From: Propioniciclava sinopodophylli
GTDB taxonomy: Bacteria > Actinomycetota > Actinomycetes > Propionibacteriales > Propionibacteriaceae
Direction of reading: 5' to 3'
Length of the DNA: 64,000 nucleotides
NCBI RefSeq assembly: GCF_004324755.1
Contig: NZ_SDMQ01000003.1
Span: forward strand, 1 to 64,000
A program made the translations under genes and the position numbers. Position 1 is the first letter of the stretch. Each line of letters begins with the position of its first letter. Below, piece by piece: positions 7,057 to 16,473 of the stretch. The notes under the pieces were generated by a model. It did not search any database. It was not told the origin of the DNA and saw only the letters and a list, made by a program, of their open reading frames with translations.

Positions 7057-8623
7057 GATGAAAGCGCCTGCGCGGCGAAGGCGTCAGCGTGAGCGCCGTG
7101 ATCCAGAGCGCGGCGGCCACGGTCGCGGTGACCTCCAGGGGGGTGGCGAGCCAGCTGGCGGTGGTGGTCCCGGTGCGCAGGCCGAGTTGCACCACTCCAA
7201 CGGCGGGACCCGGTTCGGTGACCTTCATGGTGACCCGACCGGTGGGATCGATGAGTCCGGTGATGCCGCTGGTGGTGACGACGAGGGTGTCGCGGCGCAG
7301 TTCCGCTGCCCGGGCCCGGGTGATGGCGAACTGTTGCTCGATCTGGGCGGTGCCCTGGTACATGGCGTTGTTGCTTTGCACGATGACGGCCTGCGCGGTG
7401 GCGAGGTCGTGCACGACGGGGTCGAAGGCGACGTCGAAGCAGGCCAGCACGCCAAGGCTGATCGAGCGTCCGTCGGGGAGCTGTACGTCGAGAAGACCCG
7501 GATCAGTGCCGGCCACGGACTGGGCGCCGACGTAGCGCAGGGCAGGGATCAGCGGCAGCAGCACGTCTCGGAACGGGATCCATTCGCCGAACGGGACGAT
7601 CGAGCGTTTCTGATAGGTGGGCCCGATCCGGCCGTCGGGTTCGCGCCATTGGGCGGCGGTTCGCCGCTGGCGGGGTCCGGGACCGTCGAGGATGGCGCCG
7701 ACCAGCACGGGACGCCCCACGGCCGCGACGGACTGCTCGACGAGCTGGCCGGTGCGCTGGTCGGTGTCGGGGTCGAGGTCGGTGGCGTTCTCGGGCCACA
7801 CGACGAAGTCGGGGGCCGGCAGGCGGCCGGCGTCGATCGCGGCGGCCAGTTCGCGGGTGGCCCGTGCCTGGTTGGTGGTGATGGTACGAGGCGGGCCGAG
7901 GCCGTAGACGCCGCCGCCGGGTGCGCCACCCTGGACCCAGCCCGCGGTGACGACGCCGTCAGGGGGCGGGGTCGGGGTCACGGTACCGGCGGTGGCGGCG
8001 CCGGTGACGACGACCAGCCACGCCGCGGACCAGGCCAGGCGCCACCTGGAGGGCCCCAGCAGGATCCAGGCGCCCAGCTGTCCCGTGAGGACCACGGAGA
8101 AGCTGACGCCGGCCACCCCGATGAAGGGGTACAGCCCGGCCAGGGGCGAGTCGATCTGGGTGTAGCCGAGCCGCAGCCAGCCGAAGCCGCCGAACGGGAC
8201 GCGGGCGGCGAGGAACTCCACGCCCAACCAGGCCAGGGCTGCCAGTACGGGCCAGCCGCGGCTCCGGCCGGCGGCGCGGACCAGCACGGCCGTGACCGCA
8301 GACCAGCTGGAGGAGAGCAACAGCAGCCCTACCAGGGCGGCCGGGTGGATGGCGGCCATCCAGCCCAGGGTTGGTCCGGACAGGCCAAGGCCGTAGGCCA
8401 GCCCCACGGCAGCCGCAGCCCGGAGCGACGTGCTCCGGTGCACGGCGACGGTGAGCACCATGACGCCAACCGGTGGGGCGAGCCACCAGCCCAGCGGTGC
8501 GACACCCGTGCCCGTCACCAACCCCGCCGCACCCGCCGCCCCCGCCGCGACCAGCGGTGCCCACTGACGCGGCCACCGCTGCCGGGCCCACGCCGCGTCC
8601 CGTGCGGTCCGCAGGGTCGTCAT
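7040..8623 (-). CDS. lnt: Apolipoprotein N-acyltransferase, island copy
   Basis: 527 residues: about six N-terminal membrane helices, then a nitrilase-like domain from about residue 215. The expected Glu-Lys-Cys triad is visible as VVWPEN, YQKRSIVPFGE and LACFD (family consensus CYE). It would N-acylate the lipidated cysteine of lipoproteins outside the membrane. It follows an lgt gene by 28 bases. Pairing of accessory lgt and lnt inside a metal island suggests processing of the island's own lipoproteins, such as the DUF305 protein and the multicopper oxidase. That is inference. Confidence 0.85.
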   Translation of the reverse strand: MTTLRTARDAAWARQRWPRQWAPLVAAGAAGAAGLVTGTGVAPLGWWLAPPVGVMVLTVAVHRSTSLRAAAAVGLAYGLGLSGPTLGWMAAIHPAALVGLLLLSSSWSAVTAVLVRAAGRSRGWPVLAALAWLGVEFLAARVPFGGFGWLRLGYTQIDSPLAGLYPFIGVAGVSFSVVLTGQLGAWILLGPSRWRLAWSAAWLVVVTGAATAGTVTPTPPPDGVVTAGWVQGGAPGGGVYGLGPPRTITTNQARATRELAAAIDAGRLPAPDFVVWPENATDLDPDTDQRTGQLVEQSVAAVGRPVLVGAILDGPGPRQRRTAAQWREPDGRIGPTYQKRSIVPFGEWIPFRDVLLPLIPALRYVGAQSVAGTDPGLLDVQLPDGRSISLGVLACFDVAFDPVVHDLATAQAVIVQSNNAMYQGTAQIEQQFAITRARAAELRRDTLVVTTSGITGLIDPTGRVTMKVTEPGPAVGVVQLGLRTGTTTASWLATPLEVTATVAAALWITALTLTPSPRRRFHPLVGS

Positions 8624-8651
8624 CGCCGGCGAGGCCAGTCCACCGAGCGAA

Positions 8652-9425
8652 TCACACGCGCGCCGGCTCGACCGGGTGTGCGGCGGCGGGCTCGGGGGTC
8701 CGCTGCCGGCGGTCGACCGCGATCAGCATGACGCCGGCGATGATGCTGAGCAGGCCGAACAGTTGCGCTTCGGTGAGGCCGAGCAGGACGCGGTCGTTGA
8801 CCCGGACGATCTCGACCAGCAGTCGCGCGGCTCCGCTGAGGGCGAGGTAGCCGCCGAACACTGACAGCGGCAGCCAGCGGCGGGCGAGCAGCCAGAGCAC
8901 GGCGGCGATCGCGAACGCGCCGGCAGCCTCGTACAACTGGGCGGGGTGAACCGGGACGGTCACGGGCACGACGCCGTTCGGGAAGGCCATCCCCCAGGGC
9001 AGGTCGGTCGGCGTGCCGTAGGTGCCATCGCCCGCCAGGAAGCAGCCGATCCTGCCGATCCCGTACGCCACCGACAGGGGGATCGCGGTCGCGCCGGCCA
9101 CGGTGGCCATCGGCAGCTGGTAGCGGCGGGTCAGGACGACGACGGTGAGGATGCCGCCGATCAGTCCGCCGTACCAGACGAACCCGGAGCTACCGAGCAG
9201 GTGCCAGCTGAACTGGGCGCGGTTGTCGATCAGGAAGTACACCTTGGCGGCCACGAACCCCCACACCGCCGCCCACAGGACCAGCGAGTGCGCCTGCTCC
9301 ACCGGGAAGCCGAGCCGGCGGAAGGCCCGGCCGAGCAGCCACGCGGCGACCAGCGCCGCGAGGGCCTTGCTCACCCCGTACGACTGGATCTGGATTCCGA
9401 ACACTGAGAACAACACCGGCCACAC
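8652..9425 (-). CDS. lgt: Prolipoprotein diacylglyceryl transferase, island copy
   Basis: 257 residues, seven membrane helices. The Lgt signature appears as GRIGCFLAGDGTYG, followed by PWGMAFP and HPAQLYEA. The enzyme transfers diacylglycerol from phosphatidylglycerol to the lipobox cysteine. The GTG start at 9425 is preceded by GGAGGAG at good spacing. It is the first gene of a two-gene unit with lnt. It is shorter than the long-tailed Lgt proteins of many actinobacteria, which fits an acquired accessory copy. Confidence 0.88.
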   Translation of the reverse strand: MWPVLFSVFGIQIQSYGVSKALAALVAAWLLGRAFRRLGFPVEQAHSLVLWAAVWGFVAAKVYFLIDNRAQFSWHLLGSSGFVWYGGLIGGILTVVVLTRRYQLPMATVAGATAIPLSVAYGIGRIGCFLAGDGTYGTPTDLPWGMAFPNGVVPVTVPVHPAQLYEAAGAFAIAAVLWLLARRWLPLSVFGGYLALSGAARLLVEIVRVNDRVLLGLTEAQLFGLLSIIAGVMLIAVDRRQRTPEPAAAHPVEPARV

Positions 9426-9513
9426 GGCGAGACTCCTCCATCAAGCGACGCACCCGCGTGGCACGCCGGCTCCTACTGTCGCGGGCCGGGGTCAAGGGCC
9501 CCCTGAGCGGCAG

Positions 9514-9530
9514 CCAAGATCACGTCAAGA
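9514..9530 (+). promoter_or_regulatory. Tandem TCAAG operator, lgt side of the divergent region
   Basis: CCAAGA at 9514 and TCAAGA at 9525, 11 bases apart, about 90 bases from the lgt start. A third isolated TCAAGG sits at 9492. Confidence 0.6.
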
Positions 9531-9567
9531 AGCCGATGAAACTGGGCGGGGGTGCCTGGCGAAAACC

Positions 9568-9584
9568 TCAAGATTCGGCCAAGA
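9568..9584 (+). promoter_or_regulatory. Tandem TCAAG operator, DUF305 side of the divergent region
   Basis: TCAAGA at 9568 and CCAAGA at 9579, 11 bases apart, about 90 bases from the plus-strand DUF305 start. Two operator pairs in one divergent promoter region match two transcription units. Confidence 0.6.
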
Positions 9585-9674
9585 ACCCCGATCCGGGGCT
9601 CGACGCCGCGAAACCCCGGTGGGTAGCGTCGATGCCCATCCTCACACCTGAGGCGAACAACCAAGGGAGGCATG

Positions 9675-10274
9675 ATGGAACACACGAACCTGACCCGACG
9701 GGTGGCGTCCGGCTTGACTGCGGCCCTGTTGGCGACCGGCGCCCTGACCGGGGTGGCGGTGGCGGCCGCACCACCGGCGCAGGCGAGCGCACCGGCGGCG
9801 TCCGATCAGGCGGCCCGGTTCGAGGTCGACTTCCTGACCGGGATGATCGACCACCACCACATGGCGGTGATGATGGCCGAGATGTGCGTCGAGAAGGCGG
9901 TCCACGACGAGCTCGCAGCGACGTGTGAGTCGATCGTGGCCACCCAGTCGGCCGAGATCGCGACCATGCAGCAGTGGCTGGAGGACTGGTACGGCATCTC
10001 CCACGAGCCGGACATGACTGGGATGCAGTCGATGCACCGGTTCCACGACCTAGACGGCGAGGAGTTCGAGGTCGCGTTCCTGCGGTCGATGATCCGCCAC
10101 CACCGGGGTGCGATCCGGGAGGCCGAGAAGTGCCTGGCGAACGCCGAGCACGACGAACTGCTGACCCTGTGCAGCGACATCCGAGACGCCCAACTGGCAG
10201 AGATCGCCCAGATGCAGGACTGGCTGCAGGAGTGGTATGACCTGCCGGGCGGCCGACCGGTCGGCACAGCCTGA
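9675..10274 (+). CDS. Secreted DUF305 protein
   Basis: 199 residues with a Sec signal peptide (about 1-33, AQA-type cleavage) and two DUF305 halves: GMIDHHHMAVMMAEMC and SMIRHHRGAIREAEKC. Each half also carries a cysteine after the helix, plus a later cysteine, unlike the other two DUF305 proteins in the window. Met and His density suggests copper binding in the cell envelope. The ATG at 9675 is preferred over 9672 because GGAGG ends four bases before it. It is the only plus-strand metal gene in this stretch. Confidence 0.82.
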   Translation: MEHTNLTRRVASGLTAALLATGALTGVAVAAAPPAQASAPAASDQAARFEVDFLTGMIDHHHMAVMMAEMCVEKAVHDELAATCESIVATQSAEIATMQQWLEDWYGISHEPDMTGMQSMHRFHDLDGEEFEVAFLRSMIRHHRGAIREAEKCLANAEHDELLTLCSDIRDAQLAEIAQMQDWLQEWYDLPGGRPVGTA

Positions 10275-10319
10275 TCGAGGCCCTGCCCCCGCGGGCGGCC
10301 CGACGGAGGCGTGACGCGC

Positions 10320-10357
10320 AAGGGCGGGGGGTCGCGTTCGCGACCCACCCGCCCTTT
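10320..10357. terminator. Bidirectional hairpin between convergent DUF305 and csoR
   Basis: AAGGGCGGG and GTCGCG pair with CGCGAC and CCCGCCCTT across a TT loop, with a few mismatches. On the plus strand it ends in CCCTTTTC. It sits between two converging genes. Confidence 0.6.
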
Positions 10358-10375
10358 TCACACGCAGGACCAGCT

Positions 10376-10720
10376 TCAAGTGCGGAGCAGCCGTTCGACG
10401 GCCCGGAGGGCCTGCTCCACCTGTTCGGTCTGCTCGTCGGCCACGGTGGTGGCTGCCCCCCGCTGCAGGCAGTCGCGGAGGTGTTGGTCGACCAGCATCA
10501 GGGCTGCGGCTTCGAGGGCGTGGGTGACTGCGGCCACCTGGGTGAGGATCTCGATGCAGTCGGCGTCGCCGTCGACCATCCGGGCGATCCCGCGGACCTG
10601 CCCCTCGATGCGCCGCAGCCGGCCCAGCAGGGCACGTCGGGTCCGTGAGGCCGACGCACTCCCGTGGGCTGCAGGGGCGGAAGCGCCCGGGTCAGTGGTG
10701 GCCGGCGCCGGAGGGTCCAT
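10376..10720 (-). CDS. csoR: CsoR-family copper-sensing repressor
   Basis: 114 residues of DUF156/CsoR type. The Cu(I) ligand set is present with canonical spacing: Cys55, His80 and Cys84 (C-x24-H-x3-C). The basic [13 protein letters not shown] helix that contacts DNA is intact. When Cu(I) binds, family members release DNA. The ATG at 10720 lies inside the end of the upstream ATPase gene (29-base overlap), so the two are cotranscribed. The first 25 residues are a low-complexity Ala/Pro extension. Its own operator was not identified; it may act together with the two-component system. Confidence 0.85.
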   Translation of the reverse strand: MDPPAPATTDPGASAPAAHGSASASRTRRALLGRLRRIEGQVRGIARMVDGDADCIEILTQVAAVTHALEAAALMLVDQHLRDCLQRGAATTVADEQTEQVEQALRAVERLLRT

Positions 10721-10898
10721 GCGCGTAACGGTGCGGGTCCGCGTCGAAGGTTTCGGCGCAGCCCTTGGAGCAGAAGTAGATCGTGGGGCCGTCGTGGTCG
10801 CGGGTGGCGGCCGCGTCGGTCGGATCAATCTTCATGCCGCAGACCGGGTCGACGACCTTGGCGGTGGTGTCCTTCTTCTTGCCGAACAGGCCGAACAT
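10692..10898 (-). CDS. YHS-domain protein encoded in frame within the ATPase 3' end
   Basis: From an ATG at 10898 the frame encodes 68 residues beginning MFGLFGKKK, with DPVCGM and FCSKGC, the typical YHS metal-binding motif, and a His-containing tail. A GAAAGGAAACCACC ribosome site precedes the ATG. Free-standing YHS proteins with this start are common near copper ATPases in actinobacteria. It can be made both as the ATPase tail and, probably, as a free protein by internal initiation. Confidence 0.55.
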   Translation of the reverse strand: MFGLFGKKKDTTAKVVDPVCGMKIDPTDAAATRDHDGPTIYFCSKGCAETFDADPHRYAHGPSGAGHH

Positions 10899-13460
10899 GG
10901 TGGTTTCCTTTCGTTGGGTGTGGTGTGAGGCTTCGACGCTGCCGCCCACCTCGACGAGCGGATCGACGCCGGCCACCTGGGTGGTGGCAGCCAGTGGACG
11001 GGGGGTGAACCGGCGGAGCCGGTTCGCGTTGGCGACCACCGACAGCGACGACAGTGCCATCGCGGCGGCGGCGATGATCGGGCTGAGGGTGATCCCGAAC
11101 GCCGGATAGAGCACGCCGGCGGCGATCGGGATGCCCAGGATGTTGTACAGGAACGCGAACACCAGGTTCTGCTTGATGTTGCGCATGGTGGCCCGGGACA
11201 GGTCGACGGCGGTCACTATGCCCACCAGTGCCCCCGAGACCAACGTGATGTCGGAGGACTCGATCGCGACGTCGGTGCCGGTCCCGATCGCCGACCCGAC
11301 GTCGGCCTGGGCGAGGGCGGGGGCGTCGTTGATGCCGTCGCCGACCATGCCGACCACCTTGCCGTCGGCCTGCAGGCGCCGGACCTCGGCGGCCTTGTGG
11401 TCGGGCATCACCTCGGCGACGACGCGGGTGATGCCGACCTGGCGGGCGATCGCGGCGGCGGTGTGCCGGTTGTCACCGGTCATCATCACGACCTCGATGC
11501 CGCGGGCCTGGAGGGCTGCGACCGCCGCCGGGGCGCCTTCCTTGAGGGTGTCGGCTACAGCAACGACGCCGGCGGGGTGTCCGTCGACCGCGACCAGCAT
11601 CGCGGTCTTGCCTTCGGCGGCCAGCCGGTCGTGGGCGGCGAGCAGGACGGCCGCGTCCACCCCGAACGCGTCCAGCAGCCGGCGATTGCCGACCAGCACG
11701 CGCAGCCCGTCGACCCGCGCCATCACCCCTTGGCCGGTGACGGACTCGAACCCGTCGACCTCGGGCACAGCGAGCCCGCGCTCGGTCGCCCCGGCCACGA
11801 TCGCGGCCGCCAGCGGGTGCTCGGAGGCACGCTCGACCCCGGCGACAGCGGCCAGGAGGCGGTCCTCACCTCCGTCGGTCACGGGGATGACGTCGGTGAG
11901 GGCCGGGACGCCGCGGGTCAGGGTGCCGGTCTTGTCGAGGATGATCGTCTGCAACTTGTGGGCGGTCTCCAAGGCTTCGGCGGAGCGGATCAGGATGCCG
12001 TGCGCGGCGCCCTTGCCCGTGCCGACGGTGATCGACATGGGAGTGGCCAGCCCCAGGGCGCACGGGCAGGCGATGATCAGCACCGACACCGCGGCGACGA
12101 GCGCGAAGATGAACACCGGCGGCGGGCCGACCAGCACCCACGCGACGAAGGTCCACACCGCGATCACGATCACCGCGGGCACGAAGTAGCTGGACACCTG
12201 GTCGGCGAGCCGCTGGATGGGCGCCTTGGAGCCCTGGGCTTCGCGGACCAGCTTGATGATCTGGGCCAGCATCGTGTCGGCGCCGACCTTGGTGGCCCGG
12301 TAGCGCAGGGCGCCGGTGGTGTTGATAGTGGCGCCGATCACGGTGTCACCGACGGACTTGGTCACCGGCATGGACTCGCCGGTCACCATCGACTCATCGA
12401 TCGAGGAGGAGCCGCTGGTCACCTCGCCGTCGACCGGGAGCTTCTCCCCGGGCCGGATCAGCACGATGTCTCCGACCCGCACCTCATCAACGCCGACCTC
12501 GAGTTCGGCACCGTCGCGCTCAACCCGGGCGGTGCGGGGCTGCAGCCCGATCAGAGCGCGGATTGCCTCACCGGTGCCGGCCTTCGCTTTCGTCTCGAGC
12601 AGCCGCCCGAGCAGGATGAGGGTGATGATCACCCCGACGGCCTCGTAGTACACGTGCCGCAACGCGTCGGGCAGCAGCCAGGGCAGGAACGTGACCACCA
12701 GGCTGTAGCCGAAGGCGGCAAACGTGCCGAGCGTGATGAGCGAGTTCATGTCGGCGGTCCGGTGCGACAGCGCCTTCCAGCCGGTCCGGTGGATCGGCCA
12801 GCCGGTATAGAACATCACCGGAGCGATCAACGCCAGCTGTAGCCACGGGTTCATCAGGAACTCGGGAACCCACATCGCCTGGAACAACTCCACCGCCATC
12901 ACCGCGACCAGCACCGGCGCCGACAGCACCGCACCCACCAGCAGGCGGCGGGTCAAGTCGCGGATCTCGGCGGCACGCTCAGCCTCCTCCGCCTCCGCGT
13001 CGGGGGCGGTGCCGCCGGCCGCGGTCGTTCCGTCCACCGGCCGGGAGGCCTGCTCCACCACGGTGCCGCCGCCCTGGGTATCGGCCGGGGGGCTCCCGCT
13101 GACCCGGACCACCCCGGACACCATGTTCATCCCGCACGCGAACCGGTACTCCCCCGTTTCGGTGGGAAGGAACTCGACCGCCGTGGTCCGGAACGCCGGC
13201 AGCGCTGCGTTGACCTTGAAGTCGGGCATGACCACCCGCGAGGTGCACTCACCGCTCTCCTGCCGGTCGAACAGCAGCCTGACCGGTACGCCCGGGCGGA
13301 CGCCCTCGATCACGTCCGGGCTGTAGCCACCGTCCACGGTGACCCGCACCACCTGGACGCCGTCCTCCAGGCTCACCTGTCCGGCCCGCTTCGGACCGAA
13401 GAAGAACCACCACAACAACCCGGTGACGACCACCGCGCCGCCGATGACGAGCCAACTCAT
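10692..13460 (-). CDS. Copper-exporting P1B-type ATPase with cupredoxin-like N-terminus and fused YHS domain
   Basis: 922 residues. An N-terminal helix is followed by a cupredoxin-like domain ending [10 protein letters not shown], not an HMA domain. The P1B core has eight helices, the CPC site at 465-467, the phosphorylated Asp509 in DKTGTLT, TGES and GDGINDAP. After about residue 835 the frame continues into a YHS domain (DPVCGM, FCSKGC). The boundary contains a full ribosome site and ATG at 10898, so a stop codon between two former genes appears to be missing. The ATG at 13460 follows GAGGTGG. A tandem operator lies about 94 bases upstream. Cu(I) export is the expected role. Confidence 0.88.
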   Translation of the reverse strand: MSWLVIGGAVVVTGLLWWFFFGPKRAGQVSLEDGVQVVRVTVDGGYSPDVIEGVRPGVPVRLLFDRQESGECTSRVVMPDFKVNAALPAFRTTAVEFLPTETGEYRFACGMNMVSGVVRVSGSPPADTQGGGTVVEQASRPVDGTTAAGGTAPDAEAEEAERAAEIRDLTRRLLVGAVLSAPVLVAVMAVELFQAMWVPEFLMNPWLQLALIAPVMFYTGWPIHRTGWKALSHRTADMNSLITLGTFAAFGYSLVVTFLPWLLPDALRHVYYEAVGVIITLILLGRLLETKAKAGTGEAIRALIGLQPRTARVERDGAELEVGVDEVRVGDIVLIRPGEKLPVDGEVTSGSSSIDESMVTGESMPVTKSVGDTVIGATINTTGALRYRATKVGADTMLAQIIKLVREAQGSKAPIQRLADQVSSYFVPAVIVIAVWTFVAWVLVGPPPVFIFALVAAVSVLIIACPCALGLATPMSITVGTGKGAAHGILIRSAEALETAHKLQTIILDKTGTLTRGVPALTDVIPVTDGGEDRLLAAVAGVERASEHPLAAAIVAGATERGLAVPEVDGFESVTGQGVMARVDGLRVLVGNRRLLDAFGVDAAVLLAAHDRLAAEGKTAMLVAVDGHPAGVVAVADTLKEGAPAAVAALQARGIEVVMMTGDNRHTAAAIARQVGITRVVAEVMPDHKAAEVRRLQADGKVVGMVGDGINDAPALAQADVGSAIGTGTDVAIESSDITLVSGALVGIVTAVDLSRATMRNIKQNLVFAFLYNILGIPIAAGVLYPAFGITLSPIIAAAAMALSSLSVVANANRLRRFTPRPLAATTQVAGVDPLVEVGGSVEASHHTQRKETTMFGLFGKKKDTTAKVVDPVCGMKIDPTDAAATRDHDGPTIYFCSKGCAETFDADPHRYAHGPSGAGHH

Positions 13461-13553
13461 CACAACCACCTCACCCCTGTCCTGATACCCCCCAGGGGTA
13501 CCGCTTCTGGTGTCAGGTTAGGCGGGTCTCGTGTCCGGATCGGCAGGATCGGA

Positions 13554-13570
13554 TCAAGGTCGCGTCAAGA
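13554..13570 (+). promoter_or_regulatory. Tandem TCAAG operator upstream of the CPC ATPase/csoR operon
   Basis: TCAAGG at 13554 and TCAAGA at 13565, 11 bases apart. The second half-site includes the stop codon of the CPD-type ATPase gene. A separate CCCCAGGGGT-type palindrome lies at about 13490-13500, closer to the start. Confidence 0.65.
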
Positions 13571-16009
13571 TCCCGACGCAGCCTGCGCGGCCGGGGTGCC
13601 TGGTCGGCGGTGGGACTCGTCAGGAAGCCGCAACCGCTTCAGCAGCAGGGCGTTGACAGCGACGATCAGGCTCGAACCGGACATCGACAGCGCAGCGATC
13701 TCTGGCCGTAGGGTCAGCCCGACGCCGGCAAACACGCCGGCCGCGATCGGCAGGGCGACCACGTTGTAACCGACCGCCCAGCCCAGGTTCTGCCGCATCT
13801 TCCGCAGCGTGCCACGGCCGATGGTCAGGGCGGTCGGCACGTCGAGGGGGTCCGACCGCATGAGGACCAGGTCGGCCGTCTCGATCGCCACATCGGTGCC
13901 CGCCCCGATCGCGACCCCCACGTCAGCCTGGGCCAGAGCAGGGGCGTCGTTGACACCATCACCGACCATCGCCACCACCCGCCCCTGGCGTTGTAGATCG
14001 GCCACATGGGCGGCCTTGTCGCCGGGCAGCACGTCCGCGATCACCGTGTCGATCCCCAGCTGGGCGGCGATCCGCTCCGCGGTCGCCTGATTGTCGCCGG
14101 TCAGCATCACCACCTGCACGCCCTGGTCGTGCAACGCCGCGACCGCCCGGGCGGAGGTCTCGCGGGGGGCGTCCGCCAACCCGATGACCGCCACGATGCG
14201 GCCGTCCACCGCTCCGAACACGGCGGTCTGGCCCTGGGCGGCGACCCGGTCGCGGATCGGCCCCGCCGCCGACAGGTCGACACCGAGGGACTCCATGAGC
14301 CGCCGGTTCCCCACCGCAACCTCCTGCCCGTCCACGACGGCGCTGGCGCCGTGGCCGGGCACGTTGCGAAACTCGGCAGCCTTACGGGTCGCGACGCCGA
14401 GCGCGTCGGCATGGGTGACCACGGCGGCCGCGAGCGGGTGTTCGGATTCGCGCTCCACCGCCGCGACCAGGTCGAGGTGGGGGTCGCCCCCGACGGCGAT
14501 GACCTGGGTCACCTCGGGTTCGCCCTTGGTGAGCGTGCCGGTCTTGTCCATCACCACCGTGTTGACCTTCGCGGAGGTCTCCAGGGCGGTGGCGTTCTTG
14601 AACAACACCCCTCGCTTGGCGCCCAGACCGGTGCCGACCATGATCGCGGTCGGCGTCGCCAGGCCGAGGGCGTCGGGGCAGGTGATGACCACCACCGTGA
14701 TCGCGAACAGCATCGCCGTCTGGACCGACGCGCCGGCCAGCAGCCAGGCCCCGAACGTGAGCCCTCCTCCGATGATGGCCACCAGCACCAGCCAGAACGC
14801 CGCCCGGTCCGCGAGCCGCTGGCCGGGGGCCTTCGAGTTCTGCGCCTGCTGCACCAGCGCGACGATCTGCGCCAGGGCGCTGTCCGCGCCCACCTTGGTG
14901 GCCTCCACCCGCAGCGTCCCCGTGGTGTTGATCGACGCCCCCACCACCGCTGAACCGACCGTCTTGTCGACCGGCAAGGACTCCCCGGTCACCATCGACT
15001 CGTCCACCTCGGAACGGCCCTCCCGGACGACGCCGTCGACGGGCACCTTCGCGCCGGGACGGACCAGCACCAGGTCGCCGACCAGCACCTCGCTGGTGGG
15101 CACGTCGGCCTCGACCCCGTCACGAATCACCGTCGCCATCGGCGGCGCCAGGTCCAGCAACGCCCGGATGGCGTCGTTCGCGCCGCCGCGGGCCCGCATC
15201 TCGAACCAGTGCCCCAACAAGACGAACGTGGTCAGCACCGCGGCCGCCTCGAAGAACACCTCGCCACCACCGGTGAGCGTGACGTACAGGCTGTACAGCC
15301 ACCCGGCGCCGATCGCGATCGCGACCAGCACCATCATGTCCAGCGTCCGGTTCCGCAGGGCGCGGAAAGCCCCGTCGAAGAAGATCCAGCCCGCGTAGAA
15401 CACCACCGGCAGCGACAACACCAGGGCGAACACCTCGTCCCGCAAACCGAACGGCGCCGGCAGCCCGAAGCCGAGCATGTCGCGTCCCATCGGGGAGAAC
15501 AACGTGATCGGCACCGACAGCACCGCCGCGACCAGGAACCGGTTGCGCATGTCGGCGACCATGGCGTCCATCGACATCCCCCCATGACCGCCATGACCCA
15601 TCGCGTCATGCGGCGAGATCACCACCCCCGCGGCGTGGCTCGCCGCCTGGTCGTGCCCCCCATGACCGTGCGGCACCGTGGTTCCGGGGCCGCCGTGCCG
15701 CGCGTGGGCGTCCGGGGCTGCGTGCCCGCCGGGATGACCTGCCGGTTCGATGCGGGGAACGCACACGTGGGTGGGCTGTGACTCGCCGGCACAGTGGTAG
15801 CCACACTCGCGCACCCAGCCCTGAAGTTCGGCGACGTCGGTCCGCGTCGGGTCGAACGTGACGGTCGCCGTCTGCGAGATCGCGTTCGCGTCGACCGCCA
15901 GCACGCCTGGCCGGGTCAGGAGGGTCTGTTCGACGCCGTGGGCGGTGGTGGCCCAGTGCAGGCCACCCACGTGCAGCACGACCGACTCGGCGGTGGAGTT
16001 CAGGTTCAT
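13565..16009 (-). CDS. P1B-type ATPase with CPD transmembrane motif, CopB-like
   Basis: 814 residues. The N-terminus folds like an HMA domain but has lost CxxC (GLHWATT). A His/Gly-rich segment follows (about 95-160). The ATPase core has eight helices, TGES, Asp488 in DKTGTLT, and GDGVNDAP. The metal-site motif is CPD (444-446), where CopA has CPC and CopB has CPH. Family members with this motif occur near copper genes, but specificity (Cu(II), Ag or other) is not settled. The ATG at 16009 follows AGGAGA. It is 43 bases downstream of the small membrane gene at 16052 and probably cotranscribed. Confidence 0.85.
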   Translation of the reverse strand: MNLNSTAESVVLHVGGLHWATTAHGVEQTLLTRPGVLAVDANAISQTATVTFDPTRTDVAELQGWVRECGYHCAGESQPTHVCVPRIEPAGHPGGHAAPDAHARHGGPGTTVPHGHGGHDQAASHAAGVVISPHDAMGHGGHGGMSMDAMVADMRNRFLVAAVLSVPITLFSPMGRDMLGFGLPAPFGLRDEVFALVLSLPVVFYAGWIFFDGAFRALRNRTLDMMVLVAIAIGAGWLYSLYVTLTGGGEVFFEAAAVLTTFVLLGHWFEMRARGGANDAIRALLDLAPPMATVIRDGVEADVPTSEVLVGDLVLVRPGAKVPVDGVVREGRSEVDESMVTGESLPVDKTVGSAVVGASINTTGTLRVEATKVGADSALAQIVALVQQAQNSKAPGQRLADRAAFWLVLVAIIGGGLTFGAWLLAGASVQTAMLFAITVVVITCPDALGLATPTAIMVGTGLGAKRGVLFKNATALETSAKVNTVVMDKTGTLTKGEPEVTQVIAVGGDPHLDLVAAVERESEHPLAAAVVTHADALGVATRKAAEFRNVPGHGASAVVDGQEVAVGNRRLMESLGVDLSAAGPIRDRVAAQGQTAVFGAVDGRIVAVIGLADAPRETSARAVAALHDQGVQVVMLTGDNQATAERIAAQLGIDTVIADVLPGDKAAHVADLQRQGRVVAMVGDGVNDAPALAQADVGVAIGAGTDVAIETADLVLMRSDPLDVPTALTIGRGTLRKMRQNLGWAVGYNVVALPIAAGVFAGVGLTLRPEIAALSMSGSSLIVAVNALLLKRLRLPDESHRRPGTPAAQAASGS

Positions 16010-16051
16010 CACATTCTCCTGTCAGGGCGGACGGGCGTGGGGGTGCCGGGG

Positions 16052-16369
16052 TCAATGCTTGTGGCCTCCAGCGGAGCCCTGGTTCATGAACAGCATCATC
16101 GCGCCCATCATCGCCATGCACAGCAGGGCGTAGCCGATGGCGCCGCCGCCCGCCGCCCCGGTGGCGACGAGGAATCCGACGACAGCCAGCATCGGGGCGC
16201 ACATCAGCAGGTGCATCCACCACCGGTGCCGCACGGGCTGGGCCGTAGGGGCCGGCTGCCCAACGGGCGGTGCCGGGGTGGTCGGCGCGAACGGGTCGGC
16301 GGCGAACCGGTCGTACGGGTCGCTGCCGGCCGGCGGGATGGCGCGATGGTCGGTGTGGTCGTGATTCAT
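16052..16369 (-). CDS. Small His-tailed membrane protein
   Basis: 105 residues: His/Asp-rich start (MNHDHTDHR), a Pro-rich cytosolic part, then two membrane helices (about 52-72 and 77-96) rich in Met and Cys, and a GGHKH end. I recognise the general type (DUF2933-like small proteins of metal islands) but not a defined function. The Met/Cys-rich helices next to a P1B ATPase suggest metal handling. It leads the operon with the CPD ATPase. Confidence 0.6.
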   Translation of the reverse strand: MNHDHTDHRAIPPAGSDPYDRFAADPFAPTTPAPPVGQPAPTAQPVRHRWWMHLLMCAPMLAVVGFLVATGAAGGGAIGYALLCMAMMGAMMLFMNQGSAGGHKH

Positions 16370-16449
16370 GGCAGGGACTCCTTGGCGTCGGTCGGATCGT
16401 TACACCAACGAGGCTGGTCGACGAAGGTCGGGTCTGGTTGTGGGAACCG

Positions 16450-16466
16450 TCAAGGTCGCGTCAACG
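16450..16466 (+). promoter_or_regulatory. Tandem TCAAG operator upstream of the 16369/CPD-ATPase operon
   Basis: TCAAGG at 16450 and TCAACG at 16461, 11 bases apart, 81 bases from the ATG at 16369. Confidence 0.6.
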
Positions 16467-16473
16467 TTCCCGC

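Noticed and set aside
6788-8731. A 647-codon plus-strand open frame
   Set aside because: Antisense to lnt and the 6993 gene, both with clear motifs.
13488-13502. CCCCAGGGGT palindrome as a CsoR operator
   Set aside because: It resembles the GC-rich palindromes of CsoR sites, but one short copy without a second example is too weak to annotate as such.
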